From the NCBI RefSeq assembly GCF_001078055.1, contig NZ_CP010777.1:1510408-1574407 (forward strand): a DNA stretch of 64,000 nucleotides, read 5' to 3'. Positions 26,643 through 34,026 of this stretch are shown here, piece by piece. The notes beneath the pieces were generated by a model that saw only the letters and a list, made by a program, of their open reading frames with translations, was not told the DNA's origin and did no database searches. Position 1 is the first letter of the stretch. Every line of letters begins with the position of its first letter. The position numbers and the translations under genes were made by a program. The DNA is from Rufibacter radiotolerans (GTDB lineage: Bacteria > Bacteroidota > Bacteroidia > Cytophagales > Hymenobacteraceae).

Positions 26643-26990
26643 CTACAAAAGTCCGGCGGCCTTCAGGTCTTTTTTGGATAATTTGGCCTTGACCAATTCA
26701 TAAGACTGCCTGAGGTATTTCTCCAAATCAGGCTGGGAAATTGGGTGGCCTTCCTGCAGCAATACCCAATGGTATCGGGCCACGTAAGGGGCGGGCACAA
26801 TGCCGGGCAACGCGACAAGCTCCTCAAACTCCTCGGGCGTCACTTTCATAGAAAAGGTGAACGGCGGTTCCAGGCTGGCCACGCTGAACATCTTGCCCCC
26901 AATTGAAAAACAAAGATCATGCTCCCATTTCACGTCTTCTGTGACGGCAGGCAAAGACAGGCAAAAGGCGCGTAGGGTTTCCAGGTTCAT
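26643..26990 (-). CDS. MmcQ/YjbR family protein
   Basis: 115 residues, usual length. Recognised by the N-terminal LRAFCLSLPAVTEDVKWEHDLCFSIGGKMF, the FSMKVTPEEFEEL segment and the C-terminal LRQSYELVKAKLSKK. The family has a double-wing DNA-binding-like fold but no settled biochemical role. Single gene flanked by palindromes. Confidence 0.88.
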   Translation of the reverse strand: MNLETLRAFCLSLPAVTEDVKWEHDLCFSIGGKMFSVASLEPPFTFSMKVTPEEFEELVALPGIVPAPYVARYHWVLLQEGHPISQPDLEKYLRQSYELVKAKLSKKDLKAAGLL

Positions 26991-27024
26991 AGATAAAAGG
27001 CTAAAAGGATGCCAAAGGTATCAT

Positions 27025-27063
27025 TGTTTGGCCTTGTTTTAGCCAAAACGCCCCAAAAACAGA
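27025..27063. repeat. GTTTT palindrome, degenerate
   Basis: TGTTTGGCCTTGTTTTAGCC, then AAAACGCCCCAAAAACA between the MmcQ and channel genes. Confidence 0.5.
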
Positions 27064-27065
27064 AA

Positions 27066-27893
27066 CTACTTGAGTTGGCTGCCCAGCCTGTGGCCGCAGT
27101 TGCTGCAAAAATTGGCTTTCACCTCTACAGGTTGGCCACAGTGCAGGCAAACCAACTGCGGCGAAATGGGTACCTCTGGATGTTTTATCTTGGAGAGTTC
27201 CACCGTGACAATGCCAGTGGGCACCGCAATAATAGCATAGCCCAATAACATAACCACCGAGGAAATCATCTGGCCCAAAGAAGTTTGCGGGGTAATATCG
27301 CCGTAGCCCACGGTGGTAACCGTGACAATGGCCCAGTAGATACTCTGCGGAATACTGGTAAAGCCGTGCTCTTCGCCCTCCACCACATAGATTAACGTGC
27401 CCACCAGCAACACAAGCGTGCAGACCGCCAAGATAAAGACCGTTATTTTTTGGAAACTGGCAAGCAGGGCGGCCTTGATCACCTCTGCGTTGCTGACAAA
27501 ACTGGTGAGTTTTAGAATACGGAACACCCGCAGCAGGCGCAGCACCCTTATAGTCATAAAGAACCTTATGCCCGGGCTGAGAATGGCCAGGTAAAAAGGC
27601 ATGAAAGATAAAAAATCTATGATGCCGTAAAAGCTGAAGATGTATTTAAGCGGCCGGGGATGGCTGTAGATCCGGAGGAAGTATTCCATGGTAAAGGCCA
27701 GGGTGAAGATCCATTCCAGGCCCTGAAAATAGGCCAGGTAGTGTTTCCTGTACTCAGGGACGCTTTCCAGGCACACCACCAGGGTAGAGAGCAGAATCAC
27801 CCAAAGCAGCACAATATCAAATCTTCTACCGGCTTTGGTTTGGGTGCCGTAGATCACTTCATGAACTTGTCTTCTCAGGGTATTCCTTCTCAT
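27066..27893 (-). CDS. Voltage-gated potassium channel with C-terminal zinc ribbon
   Basis: 275 residues, inner membrane. Six transmembrane segments (S1 about 27-44 to S6 about 208-230), an arginine-bearing S4 (RVLRLLRVFRILKL, about 116-129) and the selectivity filter TVGYGD at 194-199 of the pore loop. The C-terminal cytoplasmic tail carries two CxxC pairs (Cys249/252 and Cys263/266: CLHCGQ...CSNCGHRL), a zinc-ribbon-like knuckle unusual among six-span bacterial channels. It may tune gating or tetramerisation; this is inference. Confidence 0.9.
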   Translation of the reverse strand: MRRNTLRRQVHEVIYGTQTKAGRRFDIVLLWVILLSTLVVCLESVPEYRKHYLAYFQGLEWIFTLAFTMEYFLRIYSHPRPLKYIFSFYGIIDFLSFMPFYLAILSPGIRFFMTIRVLRLLRVFRILKLTSFVSNAEVIKAALLASFQKITVFILAVCTLVLLVGTLIYVVEGEEHGFTSIPQSIYWAIVTVTTVGYGDITPQTSLGQMISSVVMLLGYAIIAVPTGIVTVELSKIKHPEVPISPQLVCLHCGQPVEVKANFCSNCGHRLGSQLK

Positions 27894-27917
27894 AGAACTT
27901 TGGTTCTGCTCCTTTTA

Positions 27918-27957
27918 CTGTTTCTGGCCTGTTTTGTTGAAAACGCCTCCAAAATGC
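27918..27957. repeat. GTTTT palindrome, degenerate, upstream of channel gene
   Basis: CTGTTTCTGGCCTGTTTTG, then AAAACGCCTCCAAAATG. Confidence 0.5.
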
Positions 27958-28074
27958 AAATCTAAGTAAGCAGGCGCAGGCTTTCGCCATTTCCGGAGGA
28001 GAGAGAACCCTGTAAAAGTGGTCCTGCCCCAGAACACTTTCCCAAAGGAGGCAACGTTTTGAAAGCCGAATCCC

Positions 28075-28082
28075 TATCTTTG
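28075..28082 (+). promoter_or_regulatory. Candidate -7 promoter box of the glycosidase gene
   Basis: TATCTTTG, exact TAnnTTTG, 50 bases before the ATG at 28132. A TTTG at 28058 is closer than the usual -33 spacing. Confidence 0.45.
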
Positions 28083-28131
28083 TCTTCTTTGCCAATTGCC
28101 TCTCTGCCAGGCATTTTATTCTTTTGGTTCT

Positions 28132-29973
28132 ATGCCCAGGTTTTTACTGTTTCTGCTTTCTTTCTGCCTTCTGATTTCCATTTTCCCGGCCGCTGCCCAG
28201 GAGCTTCCTAACCGCGAGTTCAGGGGAGTGTGGGTAGCCACCGTCGCTAACTTAGACTGGCCGGTGCAGGGCGCCTCGCCCGAAAAACAGAAGGCCGCCT
28301 TGCGCGACATGCTGGACAAGATCAAGGAAGCCAACCTGAATGCAGTATTCTTTCAGGTGAGAACCGAGTGCGACGCCTTTTACCGGTCCAGCAAAGAGCC
28401 CTGGTCCAGGTTTCTGACCGGCACCCAGGGCAAAGACCCCGGCTTTGACCCACTGGCCCTGGCTATAGAAGAGGCCCACGCCCGCGGGCTGGAACTGCAT
28501 GCCTGGTTTAACCCGTACCGCGTCAATACGGTCAATACCCCCGGCACCTACCATGCCCAGCACATCTCCAAAACCAAGCCCGAGTGGCTCCTCACCTTTG
28601 CCAACGGCAAGAAGATACTGAACCCGGGCCTGCCCGAGGTGCGCCAGTACATTGCCTCCATTATCAGGGAAGTGGCGCAGAACTACGCCATTGACGGGGT
28701 GCATTTTGATGATTACTTTTATCCCTACCCAGAAGGTACCTTTACGGGAATCTCCTCTGAAGACGCCCAGACGTTTACGGACCATGGCACTGGTTTTCCG
28801 GAGGTGAAAGACTGGCGCCGTTATAACGTGAACGAGACCATGCGGTTGGTTCATACTGCCTTACAAGAAGTTCGGCCAGAGGCCAGGTTTGGGGTGAGCC
28901 CCTTCGGGATCTGGAAAAACGGCGAGCCGGCCGGCATTACCGGTATGGATTCCTACAACGCCATTTACGCTGATCCCCTCCATTGGCTGGAGCAGAAATA
29001 CGTGGATTACCTTACCCCGCAGTTGTACTGGGCCATTGGCGGCAAGCAGGATTACCGCAAGCTGCTGTATTGGTGGTCAGACAAAGCCTTTGAGGCCAAC
29101 CGCCACCTGTATGCCGGGCACATGGTGCAGAAGAATTATACTATAGAAGAACTGCCTCATCAGATAGAGATTACCCGCTCCAACCGCGAGCGGCATGCCT
29201 TGGGCAGCGTAGTATTCAGGGCCTCCAACATCACCAACAACACGCTGCATACCGGCACCTCGTTTAAATCTGCCACCTTCCGGTTTCCGGCGGCCCCCCC
29301 GGCCATGGCCTGGAAAACCGGCAAAGAACCTTCCGCGCCCCAGGGCCTTACTGTGACCCTGAACGAGCAAACCGGAAATTACGAGGTTTCCTGGACCCGG
29401 AGCCCAGCCAACACCCATTCCTTTAAGCGCTATCTACTTTACACGGCCAATAACATGCCTGCCACCGGTGCTTTAACGCCAGATGGGGCAGTACGAGCCT
29501 TTACTACTCAGGAAAAAGTAACCATTGCCGCTTCCGATGTGCCGTCGCCCACTTCTTTCTGGGCCGTGACGGAGCTCAGCCCGGGCAACCAGGAAAGCCC
29601 GCTAAGCAACGTAGTGATCCTTGGAGGAACTATGCCGGTATTGGCAGAAAATAGCCAGAAGCCAGTCCTCACCGTGGAAGAGTTAGCGAAAGAGAACCCT
29701 CCTGGGGCCGGACCTACATCCATTACCTCTGCGGGACCTTTTACTACCAGCACTAAAAACCTCCTGGTCGCTATTGAGCTTAAGAAAAAGTCGGGCGTCA
29801 AGGCCGAGCTTCATACCCTGGATCGGAAAAAGAAGACCAGAGTATTCAAAGAGAAATACAAACCCGGTAAACACACCTTGGCAATTCCCAGAGGCAAGTT
29901 CAAGCCGGGTACCTATTTATTGGTGCTAGAATATGGGGACGAAAGAACCGTGCGGAAAGTGGTTTTCAATTAA
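28132..29973 (+). CDS. Family 10-like glycosyl hydrolase (DUF187/GHL10), secreted
   Basis: 613 residues from ATG 28132, which gives a clean signal peptide (MPRFLLFLLSFCLLISIFP..., cleavage near AAAQ). N-terminal half is a TIM-barrel of the GHL10 family: REFRGVWVATVANLDWP, AVFFQVRTECDAFY, HAWFNPYRVN, IDGVHFDDYFYPYP, YLTPQLYWAIGG. The acidic pair in HFDDYF is the likely catalytic area. A fibronectin-III-like region follows (about 405-500) and a beta-rich C-terminal region. Related to YngK and other cell-envelope glycosidases; the substrate is unknown but probably peptidoglycan or exopolysaccharide. Confidence 0.88.
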   Translation: MPRFLLFLLSFCLLISIFPAAAQELPNREFRGVWVATVANLDWPVQGASPEKQKAALRDMLDKIKEANLNAVFFQVRTECDAFYRSSKEPWSRFLTGTQGKDPGFDPLALAIEEAHARGLELHAWFNPYRVNTVNTPGTYHAQHISKTKPEWLLTFANGKKILNPGLPEVRQYIASIIREVAQNYAIDGVHFDDYFYPYPEGTFTGISSEDAQTFTDHGTGFPEVKDWRRYNVNETMRLVHTALQEVRPEARFGVSPFGIWKNGEPAGITGMDSYNAIYADPLHWLEQKYVDYLTPQLYWAIGGKQDYRKLLYWWSDKAFEANRHLYAGHMVQKNYTIEELPHQIEITRSNRERHALGSVVFRASNITNNTLHTGTSFKSATFRFPAAPPAMAWKTGKEPSAPQGLTVTLNEQTGNYEVSWTRSPANTHSFKRYLLYTANNMPATGALTPDGAVRAFTTQEKVTIAASDVPSPTSFWAVTELSPGNQESPLSNVVILGGTMPVLAENSQKPVLTVEELAKENPPGAGPTSITSAGPFTTSTKNLLVAIELKKKSGVKAELHTLDRKKKTRVFKEKYKPGKHTLAIPRGKFKPGTYLLVLEYGDERTVRKVVFN

Positions 29974-30030
29974 GGAACACCCAGTTATTTAAAGGAAGTA
30001 GGTCCTAAACATAAATACCTGCCATTTTTC

Positions 30031-30126
30031 CTTTGTCCTCCTGGAAGGATCTCAGTGGCAAGCGGCAGAAGCGGCTAAACAAAGCTTTTCTAGTTCGGCC
30101 ACAAGGTCCTGTCAGGATGACAAAAT
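30031..30126. repeat. MITE-like TCATCC element
   Basis: About 95 bases with related inverted ends (TTTGTCCTCCTGGAAGGATC and GTCCTGTCAGGATGACAAAA) and the internal TTTTCTAGTTCGGCC also present at 59579-59743. No coding capacity. Confidence 0.6.
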
Positions 30127-30167
30127 GGATAGGTTAGCTTTTGCTGCTTCTTACTTCATGCATAAAT

Positions 30168-30209
30168 TCTGTTTTGGGGCTGTTTTACGTAAAACAGCCC
30201 CAAAACAGA
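30168..30209. repeat. GTTTT palindrome, perfect 42-bp copy
   Basis: Fully self-complementary: TCTGTTTTGGGGCTGTTTTA on the left, its exact complement on the right, centre ACGT. Lies between convergent genes and could terminate either. Confidence 0.95.
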
Positions 30210-30216
30210 GACCTGT

Positions 30217-30714
30217 CTATTTCACTATCCGCTTCTCCATTCTCAGTGTCTTTTCCCACTCGCTGCTTTCTGCCACTTCTTTGATGACCAGGTTCCTTTT
30301 AACCAACAACTGGGTCATATACTTTTTCAAAAACAACCCATCTGCCAGTTTACCTAGATACCAGAAAGGGGAAGTATAATCAAAACGATCTTTCATCAAA
30401 GTGCTTCGTTCGCCCAAGGCTTTAAAGGCGTGCTCATGCCGAAAGCGCTGGAAGGCCCCGGTCACCATTTCATCCACGAAGAATACAGGGTGCTCCATTT
30501 CTGTGATTAAGGTTTGAAGTTGCTGGCGGATTCCAAAATGGGTAGCCTGCCACGTCACGGTTTCCCCTAAATCAATTAGTCCTGCTACTACTCCTTTCAC
30601 TGCCCGTTCTTTGGTGTGCTGCGTGGAGACTTGATGAAGGTCTATGCTCCTTGCCAAATCAAAACATACCTCTATAGGAGCCTGGATAATGGTTTGAAGG
30701 TGGATTTCGGGCAT
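30217..30714 (-). CDS. SRPBCC-family (cell division inhibitor-like) protein
   Basis: 165 residues, cytoplasmic. START/Bet v 1-like ligand-binding fold: N-terminal IHLQTIIQAPIEVCFDLARSID, LGETVTWQATHFG, HPVFFVDEMVTGAFQRFRHEH, and WYLGKLADGLFLKKYM. Close to the group annotated as 'SRPBCC family' or, in some genomes, YfcH N-terminal-like cell division inhibitor. Ligand unknown. Single gene between two palindromes. Confidence 0.8.
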   Translation of the reverse strand: MPEIHLQTIIQAPIEVCFDLARSIDLHQVSTQHTKERAVKGVVAGLIDLGETVTWQATHFGIRQQLQTLITEMEHPVFFVDEMVTGAFQRFRHEHAFKALGERSTLMKDRFDYTSPFWYLGKLADGLFLKKYMTQLLVKRNLVIKEVAESSEWEKTLRMEKRIVK

Positions 30715-30741
30715 AGCCTACATTCAGAAAAAGAAGAGTTT

Positions 30742-30781
30742 CTGTTTAGGGCCCGTTTTAAGGAAAACGGGCCCTAAACAG
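30742..30781. repeat. GTTTT-family palindrome, GGGCCC variant
   Basis: CTGTTTAGGGCCCGTTTT, centre AAGG, AAAACGGGCCCTAAACAG: perfect 18-base arms with inner bases that differ from the standard copy on both sides. Confidence 0.9.
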
Positions 30782-30784
30782 GAA

Positions 30785-33727
30785 TTACTTTAGCGCATTA
30801 AACAAGACCTCAATGGGGTGCAGGGCTTTTCGGCCGGTTCCGTCATGGATCTGGTGGCGGCAACTGGTGCCGGGCGCGGCAATGATAACCTCAGCGGGTT
30901 GCTGGCGTACGGTGGGGAAGAGGACCAGTTCGCCCACCTGCATAGAGACCTCATAATGCTCTTCTTCATAGCCAAAAGACCCGGCCATGCCGCAGCACCC
31001 CGACGGGATAGCCTCTACCTTGTAATTGGCGGGAAGGGTGAGCATTTGTTGGGTATAGATCACCGACGAAAGGGCTTTCTGGTGGCAGTGGCCATGCAGT
31101 TTTACTAGGCGGCTTTCCTCTTTGAAGAGGCTCTTGTCAATGCGTTTGTTCAGGATCTCGCGGGCAATGAACTCATCAAACTGAAGGCAGTGTACCGAAA
31201 GAGATTTCGCGTCCTCCTCCTGGTCTGCCTCTACCAGATCCAGGTACTCATCCCGGAACGTGAGAATGCAGGAAGGCTCAATGCCCACCAACGGAACCTC
31301 TCCAGTAACCAGGTCTTTAAGGGCGGCCACGTTGTGCTGTGCCAACTTCTTGGCTTCCCGCAGCAGGCCTTTGGAGAGGTAGGTGCGGCCGCTTTCCTCA
31401 TGCTCCGGAATCAAAACCTCATAGCCCAGTCTCTCCAGCAGCAGGACTGCCTTTATGCCAATATCAGTGTCATTATAATTGGTGAACTCATCACAGAACA
31501 GGTACACTTTTTTGGGGAAGGTCTTTTGCTGCTGGGCCAGTTCCTGCCGGTGCTTTTTATACCAGGCCCGGAGCGTGGTGCTGTGCAATAACGGAATGGA
31601 CCGTTTGGCCGCAAAGCCCATCGCTTTCTTGGCAATCCCGGCCGTGAAGGTATTCTTGAAAATAAAGTTATAGGCCCAGGGAGTGAGAGAGGCCAGCTGA
31701 TTGGCTTTGGTGAAGTTGCCCACCAGCCGCGTCCGGAAAGGTACCCCGTTGGCGTCATAGTACTGTTGCAGGAATTCGGCTTTTAGTTTGGCCACGTCTA
31801 CGTTAGAGGGGCACTCAGACTTACATCCTTTGCAGCTCAGGCAAAGGTCCATGGCCTCCTTAATCTCGTGGTGGTCAAAGCGGTTGGCCTTGGGAGAGCG
31901 GGTCAGAAACTCGCGCATCACGTTGGCCCGGCCGCGCGTGGTGTCTTTCTCGTTACGGGTCACCATGTAGCTGGGGCACATGGTACCGCCCGTGAGCTGG
32001 GTTTTGCGGCAATCGCCGGAGCCGTTGCAGAGTTCGGCGGCCCTGAGCACGCCGCCCTGTTCCTTGAATTTGAAGACCGTGTCAAACTCAGGGGTTTCCT
32101 GGCCGGGCTCGTAGCGCAGGAAGGTGTCCATGGCGGGCGTGTTCACAATCTTACCCGGGTTGAAGATGTTGCCGGGGTCCCAGACCCGTTTCACTTCCTC
32201 CAGCAGGCGGTAATTCTCCTCCCCAATCATGTACGGGATAAACTCCCCGCGCAAGCGCCCGTCGCCGTGCTCGCCGCTTAATGAGCCACGATACTTCTTG
32301 ACTAGGTGCGCGATCTCCGTGGCAATGGTCCTGAAAAGTTTATTTCCTTCCTGGGTCTTCAGGTTGATGATAGGGCGAAGGTGCAGTTCCCCGGACCCCG
32401 CGTGGGCGTAGTGCACGCAGTAGAGGTCGTACTGCTCTAGGGTCAGGTTGAATTCCCTGATGAACTCGGGCAGGTCCTCCACGTCTACGGCGGTGTCTTC
32501 AATCACGGCCACGGGCTTGGCGTCACCGGGGATGTTGGAAAGCAGGCCCAGTCCCGCCTTGCGGAGGGTCCAGACTTTTTTGGTATTGGGGCCCAGCACC
32601 AGAGGGTAGTGGTAACCCAATTGGTTTTTCTCCAGGTCTTGCACCAGGGCGCGGGCGCGTTCTTCAATGGCAGCCTGGCTGTGGTCTGCCAGTTCCACCA
32701 CCAAAATGGCGCCGGGGTCTCCCTGCACAAAGAACCGGTTCTGGCTTTGCTCAATGTTGGTTTTGGTACACTCCAGCACGTAATGGTCCATGAGCTCGCT
32801 GGCCGTGGGGTTATGCCTTAGCGCCACCAGATTGGCCCGCAACGACTCGTCTACCGTCTGGCAATGGATACACAGCAACCCAATCTCCTTAGGCGGCAAT
32901 GGGTTCACATGCAGAGTAATCTCCGTAAGAAATGCCAGCGTACCCTCAGACCCTGCTATAAGTTTGCAGAAGTTAAATTCTTCTTTGCCGGGCGTAAACG
33001 GCTCGGTCTCCAAAAGCAAGTCTATGGCATAACCCGTATTGCGCCGATGGATGCTGGGCTTTGGGAACTCGCGCCGGATGTTTTCCTGCGTGCGTTCATG
33101 CGACAGCATGGCTTTGGTGGCCTGATACAGCCGCGTCTCCAGCGGACCCGAGGTGTGCTCGCCCCGGCACTTGGCCTCAAACTCAGAAGCGGATAGAGCG
33201 GAGAATTCGGCCTCTGAGCCGTCACTTAAAATAGCTTTCACGGCCAGCAGGTGCTCGCGGGCGCTTCCGTACACAATGGAGTTAGACCCGCAGGAGTTGT
33301 TGCCCACCATGCCGCCAATCATGGCGCGGTTGGCCGTAGACGTCTCCGGCCCGAAGTACAGGCCATAGGGTTTCAGGAACAGATTCAGTTCATCCCTGAT
33401 CACGCCTGGCTGCACCCGCACCCATCCTTCCTCAGGGTTTACTTCCAGAATTTTGGTGAAGTTGCGGGAAACGTCTACCACAATGCCGCTGCCCACCACC
33501 TGGCCTGCCAAAGAAGTGCCGGCGGTTCTAGGGATAAGGGAGGTGCCTTCTAGGCGGGCAAACGAGATAAGGGTTTTAATGTCCTGCACATGGGCCGGGA
33601 AAGCCACTGCCAGCGGCATCTCGCGGTACGCCGATGCATCTGTGGCGTAAAGCGTACGCATGGTGCTGTCAAAATAGAACTCTCCGTCCAGTTTCTGGGC
33701 GAGGTACTGAAGTTTCTCTGCGTTCAT
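30785..33727 (-). CDS. FAD-linked oxidase fused to an Fe-S/CCG oxidoreductase
   Basis: 980 residues from ATG 33727 (MNAEKLQYLAQ). Domains in order: PCMH-type FAD-binding domain (about 40-270, IPRTAGTSLAGQVVGSGIVV and MIGGMVGNNSCGSNS), FAD-oxidase C-terminal domain (about 270-530, YAHAGSGELHLRP), [4Fe-4S] ferredoxin-like domain (about 570-640, CLSCKGCKSECPSNVD), then a CCG heterodisulfide-reductase-like domain (GCCGMAGSFGYE near residue 900). This D-lactate/glycolate dehydrogenase-type fusion oxidises a 2-hydroxy acid and passes electrons to the quinone pool at the inner membrane. Substrate not determinable. The frame extends 58 residues further upstream without a typical start. Confidence 0.92.
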   Translation of the reverse strand: MNAEKLQYLAQKLDGEFYFDSTMRTLYATDASAYREMPLAVAFPAHVQDIKTLISFARLEGTSLIPRTAGTSLAGQVVGSGIVVDVSRNFTKILEVNPEEGWVRVQPGVIRDELNLFLKPYGLYFGPETSTANRAMIGGMVGNNSCGSNSIVYGSAREHLLAVKAILSDGSEAEFSALSASEFEAKCRGEHTSGPLETRLYQATKAMLSHERTQENIRREFPKPSIHRRNTGYAIDLLLETEPFTPGKEEFNFCKLIAGSEGTLAFLTEITLHVNPLPPKEIGLLCIHCQTVDESLRANLVALRHNPTASELMDHYVLECTKTNIEQSQNRFFVQGDPGAILVVELADHSQAAIEERARALVQDLEKNQLGYHYPLVLGPNTKKVWTLRKAGLGLLSNIPGDAKPVAVIEDTAVDVEDLPEFIREFNLTLEQYDLYCVHYAHAGSGELHLRPIINLKTQEGNKLFRTIATEIAHLVKKYRGSLSGEHGDGRLRGEFIPYMIGEENYRLLEEVKRVWDPGNIFNPGKIVNTPAMDTFLRYEPGQETPEFDTVFKFKEQGGVLRAAELCNGSGDCRKTQLTGGTMCPSYMVTRNEKDTTRGRANVMREFLTRSPKANRFDHHEIKEAMDLCLSCKGCKSECPSNVDVAKLKAEFLQQYYDANGVPFRTRLVGNFTKANQLASLTPWAYNFIFKNTFTAGIAKKAMGFAAKRSIPLLHSTTLRAWYKKHRQELAQQQKTFPKKVYLFCDEFTNYNDTDIGIKAVLLLERLGYEVLIPEHEESGRTYLSKGLLREAKKLAQHNVAALKDLVTGEVPLVGIEPSCILTFRDEYLDLVEADQEEDAKSLSVHCLQFDEFIAREILNKRIDKSLFKEESRLVKLHGHCHQKALSSVIYTQQMLTLPANYKVEAIPSGCCGMAGSFGYEEEHYEVSMQVGELVLFPTVRQQPAEVIIAAPGTSCRHQIHDGTGRKALHPIEVLFNALK

Positions 33728-33962
33728 TGGCGTACCGGAAGTTACAGATGGCCTTGCAGGCGTCAGTTTCTTCTGGATAAAAGTAATGTGAAAGAAAGAA
33801 ACGGAAGCGGTGCATTCTGCTGCCTTAGAAAGTAACGCTGAAGCCCTGGCTATTCTCGATTCTTCAAGTTGGCAATGTAAGGAGTGAGGGGGTAAAGTCA
33901 AAAACAGTTTTCAGTAGTTTTACTATTTCTGAGCTGGGAACAGGCGGTTCAGGTACCCCCTA

Positions 33963-34005
33963 AAACAGTTTGGGCCTCTTTTCTTAAAAAGAGGCCCAAA
34001 ACAGG
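33963..34005. repeat. GTTTT-family palindrome, CTTTT variant
   Basis: AACAGTTTGGGCCTCTTTTC, centre, then GAGGCCCAAAACAGG. The inner T-to-C change (CTCTTTT) is matched by GAG on the right arm. Confidence 0.85.
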
Positions 34006-34026
34006 AATTACTTCTGTCAATAGATT

